Below are positions 10,246 to 23,810 of a DNA stretch of 64,000 bases, in pieces. Source of the stretch: Carposina sasakii. Lineage: Eukaryota; Arthropoda; Insecta; Lepidoptera; Carposinidae. Position 1 is the first letter of the stretch, and the number at the start of each line of letters is the position of its first letter. The stretch covers positions 1,358,906 through 1,422,905 of the forward strand of contig CP053165.1 of the NCBI GenBank assembly GCA_014607495.2, given 5' to 3'. Position numbers and translations under genes: made by a program. The notes beneath the pieces were generated by a model, which worked only from the letters and a program-made list of their open reading frames with translations, had not been told where the DNA came from and ran no database searches.

Positions 10246-11569
10246 GATTATTGGACCATAATACAGTGTCACTAACCAGCACCACACCTACATTTCACTC
10301 GAGTAGCCATTGATTTATAATATAAAGCTAAGTTAAACTACTTATATGCTTACACAATAGCGAAGGTACATATACCGCGTAAAATTTCACTGCGTACCTA
10401 TAAAATACCCTGTTATTTTTATAGGTAGGTAACCTACTTCTTTATTTTTAACTTTGCACCCTCCGCTTAAAGGTCATTGTGGGGTGGCAAGACAGTTACT
10501 TAAGAAGTAAGTGATTGTGAAATGGGGCGTTCCATAGAACTCACCTGTATGCTAATAGAACTCACGTTTTTTTTTCATTTACTGCAAAGTGATCTGCTAC
10601 GGGAAGTTAGCAGCTCATTTTTTCAATTTAAGTTTTTCGGGGTAAAAATGCCAGAACTATTTATAAAAGGTATCAGGAACTGTAGAACTCACCTGCACTA
10701 GAATAGAAGTCACATTTATTTTTGAGCTGCTGGAAAACGAGTTGCTAAGTTCACCGACATATGAACGAGGTTGTATGTTTAACTGGTGATCGTTATGGTG
10801 AACTAGATCCAAGGGAACAGGAACTTTTACAACCAGCGCTGAATGACGGTGAAGCACGGCATGAAACGGCAGATTGTGCTGTTGTGTCGAAGGATGAAAT
10901 GAGTGGCATACCATGGCATCCTGGGAAAAGCTCCATCATCAACCAGTTTTGCTCTGCACAAGTTTCAAGTTATACTTCAACTAGGTTAACCGACATAACT
11001 CTTCCACACATAGTGGAAACTCATACGTACAACGGGAAACCTATACTTCCATAGTCCTTCGGTACTTTTTACAGAGATTTTTTAATATTCTTGCTGATAA
11101 ACCGTTAAACATAGATATAAAATACAAATAAAGCCTTTTATTTGATAAAACCCAGTCTTGCGGAAAGTAAATAAAAGGGGGTAGTAAAAACCCCCCATTG
11201 TAGGGATGTAAGGAAAGAAAGTATAAAACAAAAAATCTTTTTAAGAGGCATTTCGTCGTAAAGATGTGAAGGTTCCGCGTCTTAAGAATGTGTTTTTTTT
11301 TTACTTACAATGTTTCTTGTTTGTCATTAACCTCATTTATATCCAAGTGGTACCAAAGGGAAGGTAATGTTTTGTCTCATGTATTCTTAATGATATTTTA
11401 GGTAACTATATCAAAATATTTCCCCATATAATTTTTTTGAAGTTTTTCCTTGTATGATGCCGTGTTCACGTAACAAAAAATCTGTGCTTTCAAAAGATTG
11501 AATTACTTAAATACATTGTGAGATGAATCTTACTTTGGATGCTAACTCTGAATTTTATAAGTATTATGT
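10246..11569. other. Unexplained DNA with one overlapping ORF pair
   Basis: Holds a 97-codon + ORF (10761-11054) and an overlapping 85-codon - ORF (10657-10914), neither with domains I recognise, without clear splice sites and without codon bias I can judge. A short phrase around tagaactcacctg is repeated at about 10536-10560 and 10680-10700. Probably old repeat sequence. Confidence 0.3.
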
Positions 11570-11760
11570 GGACGCCCGCGACTATAAATATTAAACCCGA
11601 TTAAAATATTTATATGATATTTTTTCGAAATATTTATATGATTTTTTCGAATAAAAAGTAGCCTATGTTCTGTCTCAGGGTCTAAGATTGTCTGTACCAA
11701 ATTTCATCAAAATCGGTTGCGAGGTTTAAGCAAAGCGTAACAGACAGACAGACAGAGTTA
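11570..11760 (+). repeat. Helitron-like repeat, subfamily III, damaged
   Basis: Starts gtggacgcccgcgac, is interrupted by AT-rich sequence, then has aaaagtagcctatgttctg and the end cagacagacagacag. It matches the arms of the palindrome at 27-29 kb. Confidence 0.55.
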
Positions 11761-11775
11761 CTTTCGCAAAAAATT

Positions 11776-11910
11776 CACTCGAGTGAGATTTGAACCCACG
11801 ACCTCTCGCAAACCGTGCTTTTACTCTAACCAACTGAGATATCGGGTCAATTAACTCGAATGACGAATTTTACCATCTCTTTTACATTACGTTTTTGGCA
11901 ACGTTATTAT
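11776..11910 (-). repeat. SINE family 1 copy
   Basis: Reverse complement with B box, A box and part of the leader (acgaattttaccatctctt). It immediately follows the Helitron-like copy. Confidence 0.6.
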
Positions 11911-11974
11911 GTTACCTATGCCGATATTTAAATTATTTATATTATACGCCTTATATTAAATTAAACACTGACAT

Positions 11975-12101
11975 TGAACTTGTACATCTCAACTATACCC
12001 TCAAAATTGGTCAGAAGTGGCACCATGTGGTTCTATCGGCCCGTGGTGCTCTGCCTACCCCGTAAGGGATAAAGGCGTGATTATATGTATGTATGTATGT
12101 A
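11975..12101 (-). repeat. R250 repeat, partial
   Basis: Reverse partial copy ending in a GTAT microsatellite (gtatgtatgtatgt). Confidence 0.6.
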
Positions 12102-12419
12102 ATCACTGACAAACAAAATGTTACCAGCTATGTTGTAGGTAACATACTGTAGGTGTAGGTATTCACTAATCCACTGAGCCAGGTAATTTTTTTGTATTTA
12201 TTAATCCTCATTTACATTATACCATTAACTTTATTGAAGCAATAAATAAATGGCATGGCCTAAACTGTCATTTTTAACATATTTTTATCCTGGAGTTCTG
12301 TCTACCCCATTTCGGCAACATGTTTGTATATATGTAGTAGGTAACTCCCCATTAGTGCAAAACTAATTAATTTCAACAGACTTATAATAAGAAAACTTAT
12401 TACAGTGGGAAAAATTTTT

Positions 12420-12545
12420 TTTTTAATATTGATCTGGCAAATTTATAGTGTCTAGTGTTTATGTTAGTTTTTTTATAGACAGATATTAATTATTTCTCGT
12501 GTCTTGCTAAAGTAAACAATGAAACTTCCCAGGTATGCTACATAA
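12420..12545 (-). repeat. Fragment of the TACAGGGTG TIR element
   Basis: Shares aaatttatagtgtctagtg + tttatgttagtttttttat with the copy at 14358 and, inverted, with 7506-7854. Confidence 0.5.
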
Positions 12546-12988
12546 GGAGATTCCGTACTAGCGACACAGAAGTAAAGTAAACAATGAACTCATCTACATA
12601 ACTACTAGCGACACAGAAGTTGCTGAGAAGTTATAAATTAATGCTGCCCTATTTAGGACACGAGGGACTATTTACGTTTACCGTGTTCTTGTCGTTTTGA
12701 TGTACGGTGTGAGAGTTGTGTATAAACTAATTAAAGGACGCTGAAGACTTTGTAAACTGGAGAAGAAATATTTTGTAATAGCAGATTCCCCCGGATTTCA
12801 TTGGAAATAGAATTGGAGCACAGCAAAATCGCTTTTGTGCATTCTCTGTGTAACTGTGTGACGTCACTGGGTATATTGCTAAACGCTTACACATACTACT
12901 GTATTTCCAAAATGGGGTTGCATGAACTGCAGGATAACAAAGGACACCCTACTGCGACGTTTAGTATAGCGGGACCAACTGGTCCGTA

Positions 12989-13204
12989 TACAGGATGTAA
13001 CAGAAAGGGTGTGTTAAGCGAAAAGCTATGTTAATAGCCCACTATAGAGAACCTATTTCCAAAATTTGAGACTCCAAAGTTTATTTAGGAATTCTTCATA
13101 CTATCTGGAAAAATAAACATGTGAATTCAAGTCTGAAATTTTGTGGGTAGGTCCCTTTTACATAGCTTTTCGCTTAACATACCCCTTTTCTTACACCCTG
13201 TATA
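12989..13204 (+). mobile_element. MITE with TIR around tacaggatgtaacag / cttacaccctgta
   Basis: A 216 bp element. Its left arm (tacaggatgtaacagaaag, then gtgtgttaagcgaaaagc) is the inverse of its right arm (gcttttcgcttaacatac, then cttacaccctgta), with TA flanks. A second copy lies at about 62476-62710, and a fragment near 41830. Confidence 0.65.
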
Positions 13205-14357
13205 TATAACTACAAAAATAACGATAAAAACGGTAACAAGTTGCTACCCCACTGCGCCTAAGAGAAATTCCTTAAGTTCTTTAGTGGACTCTTACGACAT
13301 GTAGGTACTACAGGAGATGCAGCTGATTTACTCTAGTAAACAAACCTCATTACAAATATAACACTAATCTTTCGAGTTTTTCCAGCGAATAACATAGCCA
13401 AAGGAGAAGTTTAGTGTATTATTCTCGACTCGGTGTCCAAGCTCGCTTAGTCCAATTGTTATCGCAAATAGCATTTCGTCACGCCCGGGGTGTCGGCTGG
13501 TAGGGGTGGTATAGTTTCATGTATTTTTGGGACAAAATGGCCGATGGTTAATTTTATTAACAAACTAGTGGACGCCCGCGACTCCGTCCGCGTGAACTGC
13601 AAAAAAACTTGTTTCATTTGACCGAATTGTAAATCTAAACCATTCTCGAACCCACTAGAACACACACAAAAAGAGTTACTTCCGAGTTGATATAAATAGA
13701 AAGAGCTGTCATGTGTGTAAATTCTCGATTTACTTAAGCTTAGATATTTACGCATTGGCGACAGTTGACTTGTTGAAAATTTCTAGCTGTTTTTACGCTA
13801 TCAGGACCCTTTTTTTAGATCATAAGCACTAAGCAATATATATGAAAGATATTACAAGTAAATTGTATTACTATTATTTTATCGTATTTACTGTCTTTTT
13901 GCAAGTTGTGTTTGTTTGCCTCTATTTACTTATGCATTTGGTTATTTTAATCACTTTGATTTTAAGTTGTAAGAATGTTGTAATAACCGCTGGCAAACCT
14001 TATTAAATAAATAAATCTTGTTAAATATCAATTTATTAAATTAATTAATTATAATATTTGTCATGTTTTAATTGATTATCCTATGAAAACAAAATAATCG
14101 CAAATTCAATGTCCCTCGTACCGGAAAACCTTTTGTTTAAATTAGCCTGTCCTAAAAAAATATTAAAATTTGGTCGCCCTAAAGGACCTTTTTTCTACGG
14201 AAATAGCCTATGTAAAGGGTCATGTTATTTCATCAGTGCTAGTGGGACATTCCTATTTTTATGTATTCTTCCTGTTTGTTGAAATCTAATTAGTAAGGTA
14301 CCTACTACGTTACTAAATAGCGTACTTTAGATAAAACATTCATGCATACAGTCAGTC
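13205..14357. other. Unassigned DNA with one Helitron-like fragment
   Basis: At 13564-13615 there is an actagtggacgcccgcgac end of a Helitron-like repeat, broken soon after. The remainder is AT-rich without features I can support. Confidence 0.4.
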
Positions 14358-14616
14358 ACCTTTAACTAAGGGTACGTATTCTATACATGAAATAAAGTAA
14401 GTTTATGCCTGGGATTTTTTTTTTTTTTTAATTTTAAATTCCCGTGCGAAATTTATAGTGTCTAGTGTTTATGTTAGTTTTTTTATAGACAGAAGTGTGC
14501 AAATTACACAGTCTATTTACTCAACTTTGGACCCGCGTTCCCAGGTATGCTTCCATCGTGATGATGAGGAGATTCCGTAGTTTTCGGAAACGTTGACGAC
14601 CAAAATCACCAGTTAG
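14358..14616 (-). repeat. TACAGGGTG TIR element, partial
   Basis: Reverse copy of the element at 7506-7854, containing gaggagattccgtag and tttcggaaacgttgacgacc. Only the inner parts remain. Confidence 0.6.
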
Positions 14617-14797
14617 CCTGGTTGGCCAAGTGTGCAAATTACACACCCACTTTCCACCAGTTAGCCTATTAAGTTCCACGTGGTAAGGGTGAGCCTACCG
14701 CTGCTTTTCGGACACAAATACAACAATCTAGCTACGTTCATTCTAGATAGGTATTATAAGCTTTTACTCTATAAAACGTAATATACAAGTGTTATAT

Positions 14798-15030
14798 GAC
14801 GACCGGTTGGTGTAGTTGGTGGTGGCCCTGCCTACGACGCCATAGGTCCTGTTCGAATCCCGGTAGGTGCAAACATTGATATGATGAATCCGAGTCATGG
14901 ATGTTTCTATACTTATCTATGTATTTATATACCGTTGCTTAGCACCCACGACACAAGACATTAGGGATCTTAGTGTGGGACTAGGTCCAATGTGTTGTGA
15001 AGTGTGTGAATAATTATTTTATTTATATGT
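14798..15030 (+). repeat. tRNA-derived SINE, family 2
   Basis: Same head and tail as at 9045, with a longer body including ccgagtcatggatgtttc and acccacgacacaaga. Confidence 0.65.
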
Positions 15031-15733
15031 TTATCAAACTAGCTGACACGGCTTATTTCGTTTCGCCATTTTTTCAGCCTGATAGTAGCACCACCCGCCA
15101 GAGCGAATTGTGTATTTAAATCTTTCAGAAACCCATTTAAATATAAAAATATGTACCTACAATAACTAAATCTATCCAATCGATTAAAAAAATATTTTTG
15201 AAGTTTAGGAAAATTACCAAAATATATCTGCTTGTTTTCTTTACCTTAATATAACCTGTTTTGTTTGTACATCGACATTTTATTTTTGGCCGCAAAATTT
15301 AATTTTCCATTTCACGCGTCGCCGGTAACAAGATCACCGGAGCCTTTTAAGAATATCTCGAGCATTAAGCTTAGATTGTTGTGATATATTTCTAAATGCT
15401 ATATTTAGCTTCAGTTTTATCTAAAGTTTAAACATGTGGGATGGAAAAACAGGAGACTATTTAGAGGAATAATCGCTTTAAAGCTTCATACGAGTAACAC
15501 CACCTTGGGTAGAACCTGTGATCAACAGAGACATGAATTCCCGAGTTCGACTCTTGTGACATGCACGGAAGGAGATGATTGTAAATTGTAACTTATTTTA
15601 TATTATATAATATCTTGACTAAGATAAATTTATAAAAACACTACTCCATTAATATAATCCGTTAGGATATGGTTGATCGTTTCATCTTTAAACATTGTGC
15701 TGAGGGATTCAGCTTTGTTTGCCGAGATTTGGC

Positions 15734-15910
15734 TAGTGTATAGCTATCGGGAAGAAGAATAACGTTGCCAATATGTAATTTAGAAAAGAGATGGTAAAAT
15801 TCGTCATCCGAGTAATTGAGCTTGATTGATTGAGGTTTGCAGTGGTCGTGGGTTCGATTCCCACTCGGGTGAAGAATTTTTTCCATTTTCTTTATTAATA
15901 ATTTTATAAC
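15734..15910 (+). repeat. SINE family 1 copy with altered head
   Basis: Keeps the leader and B box, but the A-box half of the tRNA-like head is replaced by gagcttgattgattgag. Tail as in the other copies. Confidence 0.6.
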
Positions 15911-16103
15911 TTATTATATTGGTAAATAGACAATAACTGCACTACCTTTAATAATGTTTTTCAAAACCAGTAAACTTCAATTCAATAAATCCCGTTTCCA
16001 TCAACTGACAATAACACATTTAAAATGAATAATTTCACAGAACCGTTACTGAACATTTTTCCACTCAGCTGACTGCGTATTTACTCTGAGTGCAGACGAA
16101 CGG

Positions 16104-16327
16104 ATCCTACTAATATTATAAACGCGAAAGTTTGTGAGTATGGATGGATGGATATTTGTTACTCTTTCACGTAAAAACGGCTGAACAGATTTAAATAAAA
16201 TTTGGTATGAAATTAATTGACACCCTGGATTAACACATAGGCTACTTTTTATCCCGTGAAATATTTTTAACCCGGATAATTTCGACATTTTGTTTTTTCT
16301 GCAGTCCACGCGGACGAAGTCGCGGTC
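16104..16327 (-). repeat. Lep1-type Helitron-like repeat, subfamily I
   Basis: Starts atcctactaatattataaac and runs to ccacgcggacgaagtcgcgg. The expected gcgtccactagt terminus is missing and another element begins exactly there. Confidence 0.7.
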
Positions 16328-16490
16328 AGGGCCGGCCCGCCCATACGGCGAACGGAGCAGTCGCTCCAGGCCCCAATTCTTAGAGGGCGCCTAAATGGTA
16401 AAGATATAGGTATATATTATTAGGAGCAAACAGGAGAGGCGCCATAATTGGATCTCGCTCCAAGCTAAAATTTACTTCGGGCCGGCGAAA
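16328..16490 (+). mobile_element. MITE-like element with cagggccggccc ends
   Basis: GC-rich segment beginning cagggccggcccgcc and ending near cgggccggcg, inverted to each other. It abuts the truncated Helitron-like repeat. hAT-type MITEs with such ends are common in Lepidoptera. The boundary on the right is uncertain. Confidence 0.4.
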
Positions 16491-18469
16491 AAAATATACG
16501 AGTAAACAAACATAACAAATATTTTCTATTAGTTACAGAGTTACAATATTTTTTGTTTGAATCCTATGCTAAGATTTCTTTGAAAATAAGGAATTTACGA
16601 ATTACACTCAGTTATTTGTTCTCAGCCAAAATATTTTATCAAATTCTTTAAGGTAAATCATAAGTTATTACCGAATAGCGTGACTATGGGGTACCTTTCA
16701 TGTTCCTGCAGTTCTAGCTACCTTATTTTGAGAACACAGCCTATATGTATGTATGTGAAATAGAGTCCAATCTCTTTTTCAAAGTAAGAGTAGGGTTTTC
16801 AGGATCTTAAATGATTTGGTAGGAGTACAACGGCTCTTATTTTGAATTGTGAAAGCCAATGGATAAAATAATAAGTGAATACTTGGCTCGTCTTTCCCGG
16901 TGTGTCTTGAGCGGCTATTCTGTTTAATGTGGCCTTTCCCTCGCCTCAAACATTTGGAGGTTATTGTCATATAGTTTAATTTCCATGTGGTTTTAGTCCC
17001 ATACATGTAAGAGGGTCACATATTGAGATCAAGTTCTCGTGTAAGCTTGTTTTGCATAAAATGAATGGGCTATAAATATATAGGTAGTTTAATATTTATT
17101 TAGTACCTACTTGGGTGTAACTTGATTTTATTTTTGGTGCGAAATAGAGTTTATTATTGTTATATTTTATTGTAATTAGTAGTATCTTGGAGGATGTATT
17201 CTTTGTATAAAAAATAAATTTCCGTAAATTCCTACGGGAACAGGGATTCCAAAGTCTACGCGGAGAAAGTCGTGGACGTTCTTTAGTAAAAAAAATATGC
17301 CTATGCGGGAATGTCAAAGATTTTCTGAAACTCCTACGGGAACAAGAAAAACTGGTATCTAAAAACTTTATGATTTTTAATAATTTTGGGTATATTGTCC
17401 AGAAATTTCAGTCTGTATATGGTTTTAAAGCCGCAACATAGCTCGGTACAATATATGCTTTAACGTGGACTTCAATAAAACAGAAAAATATTCCTACTTC
17501 TGAATTCAGCGCGGGTTTCAGACGGCTTTAGCTTGCTTCGAAGTAAACTGTAGAAAGTTTTATTTCTTTGATAAAATCTGTCCATTAAACTGGCAGAAGT
17601 TGCAGATGAAGACCTTATTTATACTGTGCTATATTTTATTTACTATGCGCTTTGAATAAGACTTGTTTAAAAATGTGCTGGCTTTTTCTTTTAACGTTAT
17701 ATTTACGGGGATATCAAACACTGACATCGTTTACCTACCTATATTTATAGCTTTAGATCTCCTATGTTCATATTTTAAACCCGAGTTCCAAATATGTATA
17801 TACATTACTTCCTGTATACTGTTACGTATGTATGACTTTTAGAGGACATTTTGCTTCGTATAAGTATTTATATATAAAATGTTTCTAAAAAATCTATCTA
17901 AAAATTTTAAAAGTTTGAGCCATTTCGAACTTGTCTATTGGAAATAACATACAACTGTACAATATTTCATTTAAATGTTTTGATAAGGATAGATACCTAA
18001 AATAATGTTAATTTGAAACTAAACTGGTGAACGTTTATTTTTACCCGAGCCAGAAAGCGGGTTATGTCTTTCGAGTGTATGTTTGTAGGTAAGTATATTT
18101 CTTTGGCATGCTTTTCAACCTTAATGCCTTGTCACAAGGTATCATTAGATTCGTCTTTGTCATGATAGTGTCACTGCGTATATCATAATGAAAGAATCAG
18201 ACATTTTGCGACAAAATCTCGGGCCTGTAATGTTTAATATAATTATTGACTACTATGACCTTTTATTTAGTTCCCATCACTAATGATCCTCCTACAATAT
18301 TACAAAGAAAGCTATTACTATATATTGGAGCCCCTTAACTACTACGAGTGGACAATATGAAGAAGTTAGGCGGAGTTGGACTACATGTTATAGAACCTTT
18401 TGTTAAAACTTATAAATATAATTATGACTTTCCTAAAAGACCTTGCACTTGCCTTACCTATTTCACTGC
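16491..18469. other. Mostly unexplained AT-rich DNA
   Basis: Contains a decayed Helitron-like end at about 17240-17293 (acgcggagaaagtcgtgg), and near 16690-16745 a short phrase (gttcctgcagttctagc..ttttgagaacacagc) that recurs around 19885, 20655, 24750, 31290 and 38705. No gene found. Confidence 0.4.
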
Positions 18470-18703
18470 GACGGCCGATTGGTGTAGTTGGTAGTGGCCC
18501 TGCTCGCTGCGCCATAGGTCCTGGGTTCGAATCCCGGTAGATGCAAATATTGATATGATGAATATTGATGTTTGTTTCCGAGTCATGGATGTTTCTATAC
18601 TTATCTATGTATTTATATACCGTTGCTTAGTACCCACGACACAAGACCTTAGGGATCTTACTGTGGGACTAAGTTAATGTGTTGTGAATTGTGTGAATAT
18701 TTA
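18470..18703 (+). repeat. tRNA-derived SINE, family 2
   Basis: Well-kept copy: A box, B box (ggttcgaatcccgg), body and tail as in 9045 and 14798. Confidence 0.7.
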
Positions 18704-19152
18704 AGAAAAAAAATTATAGAAAAAAACTGTCTTTTTGTTCTATTATAGTGCCTTTTCTGCTTTATATTTTATTTAGCTTAGTAGGTATATATAACATGTG
18801 TCGGTTAATGTGAGCGCTATTGTGTATCTAGCGTGACTTCTTCAATCTAATGTTATTACCAGATATAGGTATTATAGGTATATATTTAAGTTCTGAATGC
18901 CACGTTTGCTCTTCTGTTCACATTTTACCGTCAACTTTGTACACAAAATATATATATTTTTATTTTTATAATTTTAGTAGATACTTATTTGACATTGACT
19001 TTTACTCTGTGTACACATTTTTTTATTTATACAGTTTTAATTTGACATGGACCTGTACTTACTTTGTGTAAGTGGGTATGTAATTTATATGAATTTAAAT
19101 TAATTGTGTTATGATAATTGAATTTATACACACTAAGTGAGTTAAGTGTTAC

Positions 19153-19654
19153 TATGATTATCTGATATCTAATCCAATCTAAGATTCTTTTGTTAATATG
19201 TTACTTAGTTTTGACTGTGTCGCTGGGAGCTTTCTTGCTATTTCTTCTTCCAAGCAACGACACTTCACTGAAATAGTGTAACAGTAATAGTAGAATCATG
19301 TGGTGTGTCAGACCTAATTTTGGTTTTGCCATAAAGGAGAACTGTCTAGCAGCTCTCCTGGATTTCGTCTTTAGGCGACCTTAACTCTTATTAGCTCCAC
19401 GTTGGTGCTATTAAGCCCCGAATAGCCAACTTATGCCTGACAGACCGTAACAAATCGCACCTTGGGGTGGTAACCGTTATCAAAGCAAAAGCTTTGCGAA
19501 TTTTTTTTTTAGGTTGTTTAAATTCACCTCCTTTTTTTGTTTGGTAGCGGTTTCATTTTGGGGTGCGAACATAGAAAGTAACATATAAAAAGACCATCGA
19601 CAAACAAGTTGTTAATGCTTTCATGTCGAATAAATGATTTTGAATTTGAATTTT
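19153..19654 (+). repeat. Retroposon R3 (LINE-tail-like)
   Basis: About 500 bp ending in gaataaatgattttgaattt + gaattt, a tail with a polyadenylation-like AATAAA that suggests the 3' end of a non-LTR element. Its reverse copy at 42095-42524 is nested inside a MITE. No reverse transcriptase sequence is present. Confidence 0.55.
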
Positions 19655-22000
19655 CCAATAGAAATAAAAGGCTTTCCAGATTTTGAAATGCCCGTTTTTT
19701 CTGTAATGTCATGATTTTCTGGCTCTATTAGATACATATTTGGGGTCAGAACAATAAAATCACACTATGATTTTTTTTGTTCATTATGATTCGCCGTCAT
19801 AATTTATCATTACTCTGCATTCATTCTAGGTAATATAGCAAACACCTTTCACATTTTATAAAAGTGGTTGTAGGACGTCCTATATGATCCTGCAATTATG
19901 GCGACCCATTTTGAGAACACAGGCGTATGGTATATGACTGTAATATAACTGTAGTAGTTATTTTCCTGTTCACAATAATTATGTTCTATGCAGGACAAAA
20001 ACTATCTTACATTTGGTGTGGCTACTCGTACTATCTCTCTGTGCACGTTCCAGTTTGTAAGAGAGAACTATTAAGTTTCTTGACCAAAAGTTCCACAATA
20101 TTTCCGCCTCCATGAGCCCACATCACGTCGTTTAGCGTTTATAGGTCGTAGAAATAATTGGCACGCTCCAGGTAACTGTTGTCGCCTATCGTCGTTCAGA
20201 TAATAAAAACTATTTTGTTGGAATAGGTGTGGAACTTTTTCTTTGGTAATACTCAGGGATTTGGTATCTCCTGGTAATACTTGTAGTATCGCGAAGATAA
20301 CTACTTATTGATAAAGGTATGTGACAAAAAAAGTTTAATCTGAATGACATTTTATACTGTTGTTTCGAAATAGGTATGCTGATTTGGATTTGTGGTTTTT
20401 GTCTGATATTTAAACTTTATCTGTAAGATCCTCTCTACCATATTTTGTACGAAATAAACATAGTGAAATTGAAATTGTAACTATCGGCCGGTAAGGGGAA
20501 TTACTCTCAACTTTAGCAGGATTGTTTTCAATGTCCCGCTTCATCTTCAGCTGCATCTCCTTCCGTGCCTGTCGTACTCGCAAGAGTCGACTAAGTTGTT
20601 TGGGCATTCTCTCAGGCGATAAGCTAGCAATTTCTCATTGATCATTAACCTGCTCCCGCTATGATCCTGCAGTTAAGCTACCCCACTTCGGGAATACGGT
20701 CGTGTCTATTTGTATGGAGACAATTCTGCTTTAGGAGTTCCTAGTAACCCCCACATAAAGAAATACCTTACTCAGCTAGATATCTGTTTTTGCCAAAGTG
20801 GTTGCTACTTAACCCCTAATACGAGTATCTACCTACATAATCCAATGTTCTCATAGTAAAACAACTGCTCAAGTGGAAATTTCGATAGAAAACTATCATT
20901 CCAACTATCGTTGGACATAGGTCTCCCCCAAATACCTCCACTCCGACTGCTCGGAAGCAGCCTGCATCCAACCGATGCCCGCTATACTACATAAATAAAA
21001 AACTATTCATAATCTTAAAATATACCTATATTATAAACTCTAGTCGATATGACATCCTAATAAAACTAATAAAACTTTTAAAAGTTAATTGTAGTACAAA
21101 ATGAATGTCACCAAAAAGAAAATTAATAAAATCAATGAGGGTGCCACTGAAGTTCAATATCGAGGAGTAAATGCATAAAGGTGGTGCCATAACTTTGGTT
21201 CGCAACATAATAATGTTAGATAATAATGGTAGGCAACTGTAGTCAGTGGCTTCACATAAAAAAACTTTTATTTTATTATTAATGATCATTCGATCATCCT
21301 GTATATAATGTATATCTGAACTTCAAAGGAAACTTTAATATGAAAGAAGCAATAAACAAAATTACTCAGCTATTGTCAATGTAGCCTACGCAGCGTGAAC
21401 CATGTAGAAATGTACCACAGGCCTACATTTGCCCTGCTTCTCTTCATCCGCGCAGCGGCTAAACTAATTTCCATGATTCAAAATTGTTAGCCTCCCCTAA
21501 TAATGTAATAATAAATTTTATAACATTTTTGAATAAAGTAAAATATTTGCATGCCACATTTTTGGCGAAACATTCCCAGATCTAATAATGACTTTCTTGA
21601 ACTATGTTTTCAGAAAATGAATCATCATTTTCATTTTCCCTTTTCTTCTCCGCTCCGTAGTGTTGACAATCTAGTCGTTAGTATATTGATCCATCTCCTC
21701 AATATACCTGCTTAATGTTCGATACCCTCTTAAGACAATGAAATTAAAAGAGATTCTTCATCAAATAAACAATTTGTAAGACTTTTATTACTCCAATTTA
21801 CGATCTCTCTTCAGTGCAAAGGTCACGGTATTTCTTCTGAAACTCGGCTCTAAGAACAATAAATTTTACGTACCTACAATTTGGCAAAATTTCTACCATT
21901 TCAGTTGTACTTAATTGGAGCTACGCCAGTATTACCTGAAACACTGTAAATTAGTAGAGTTTAAATGACTGTAGGTCGATAGAAAGAAAAGTATCTATTT
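19655..22000. other. Unexplained DNA with a short LINE-tail fragment
   Basis: About 20905-20990 carries the common lepidopteran retroelement phrase ttggacataggtctccccca. The remainder has copies of the ctgcagtt..gctac phrase (about 19885 and 20655) and AT-rich sequence. No gene is supported. Confidence 0.4.
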
Positions 22001-22195
22001 CTTGTTTTGGGCCGATTTTAGAATCACGCTGACGTGCGCTGTCGGTCGGCGCTGATGGAGTCAATTTGTATGTAGTTACAGGTAGCGTTTTTGAGTCACG
22101 CTGGACTGCTCAGCGCTGACGACCGTACAAATTGACCCATCAGCGCCGACCGTCAGCGTACGTCAGTGTGACTCTAAAATCAGTCTTAAACCAAG
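22001..22195 (+). mobile_element. Palindromic MITE, about 195 bp
   Basis: The two halves are inverted copies: gattttagaatcacgctgac pairs with tgactctaaaatc, and the flanks cttgttttgg / ttaaaccaag also pair. The inner part repeats cggcgctgatgg versus catcagcgccg. No coding capacity. The family is not otherwise seen in the window. Confidence 0.65.
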
Positions 22196-23587
22196 CATTA
22201 TTTTGGCCAAAGAATCAGCCTTGCTGGACAATGCGCGGCAATGAAGCTAGCATTTTGAGCACACGCCCATACATAAGTTAGAGCGGTTGATCTTTCTGCA
22301 AAAGTAATTAGGATGATCACAACAACAAACCTCCTAAGTACGTTTTTCCTATGAGTTCATTCAACTTTTACGACATGCACGGCAGGAGATGCAGTTATGT
22401 ACCTATTGTAGCGAAGTCCCGCACTTAGATGGATAAAGAAGTAGTTATTCATTACCTAAAAGTTTAGAACACCCAAAAATATTTTAACTAGAAAATTATT
22501 TTAGAAAGCCCACATTGTATGGGTGAGAAGCTGTCATTGCCCCTGTTTCTAAACGTACCACTTTAACACAGGAATATTGTGAAAACCTATTCTTGGCCTA
22601 ATTATAACTTAAATTTACCTGTAATTATTATAAAATGTAAATGCTGTTGGTTTTCCTAATAAAGAAAATAAAATAAAAAAAATAAAAAATAATAAAGAAT
22701 AGTCAGTGTATTTCTTAAAATATCCCAAAACTTGAGTCAAAAGAAAATAAATTGGAGGTACAATTTCGGCCAAAGTTTTCCACCATTTATTACGAAAGTT
22801 CTGACGAGAGATGGATCTTATTTTAGTTTATTTTGTCGGACAATGGAGCGAAAAATATGCATCCATTTTGTAGCCTTTAATATTTTATGTATTTTGGCAT
22901 TTTTCAGCTAAAAATCTTAACTACCTATATAGGTTTTTATTGTGAAGTTTGGGTATGGAAAACTGTACCGTCACTGTTTTCGGAAAATCCTTTTAAGGTT
23001 TTACAGCACCAAAGGTTGAAGTATACAAAAAAAATCGGTTTATACAAGTAAATAAACGTATATTAATACTACTAATATTGGGATTAATCTACTATAAACT
23101 CATCTTCTTTTTTTTTCAAACAATCTAAGATTGAACATCAAATCCATCTTTATTCTTATAAGTAATGGTTTTAAGTTACCATTTTAAGATGTTTTCAAAG
23201 GCATAAATATATGAAAAACTTTACCTTAAAATTTTACTTAAATGGACTGCAGGTAAGATAATAGAAAATAAGGATAATATTTATCAAAAGATATTCATAA
23301 CTTGGTTTGGCCGTTTTTGTTATCTGATAAAATATGCATAGATAAGATCAACTCTAAATCCTTTTGATATAAGGAAAGTTTTGGGACCCCTTTGACCAGC
23401 AGTGGGATAGAACAAGGTCGAGATAAAAGTTTAATAAATATAATTCTACTTTGAAGCAGCTTGAAAACTTTTGCTAAAATTCTGCAAAATACAAATTCTA
23501 ATATGCATCATATCTATCTGTCTTCTGTACATATAATGAAAATGTAATGAATCGCTGTCTGTACTGTACATGGAAGATACGAGTATA
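22196..23587. other. Unexplained AT-rich DNA
   Basis: No gene, no clear repeat. Probably intergenic DNA, or intron 1 of globin A. Confidence 0.3.
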
Positions 23588-23810
23588 TTATGGGAGACCT
23601 TTATCGACGCAATAGTATACCCAGAAGAATGATTTTTTAGAAATCTGTGCGTTTGTGTACGCTAACCTCAGAAACGGCTCAACCGATTTCGATGCAGTTT
23701 TCAGGAATACATTGTGACACTTAACATATAGGCTTTTTATCCCCGGAAAATATTTCGACATTTTGTTTATTCTGCAGTCCACGCGGACGGAGTCGCGGGC
23801 GTCCACTAGT
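23588..23810 (-). repeat. Helitron-like repeat, subfamily II
   Basis: Reverse copy of the 9908 element, ending gtcgcgggcgtccactagt at 23810. The ORF at 23588-23830 is its shadow. Confidence 0.7.

Noticed and set aside
10657..11054. Overlapping ORFs as a candidate gene
   Set aside because: No domain, no splice signals and no repeat match that would support coding; left as unexplained DNA.
18470..18545. Possible tRNA gene with gtgtagttggtagtgg
   Set aside because: Three copies share a non-tRNA tail, so it is a SINE.
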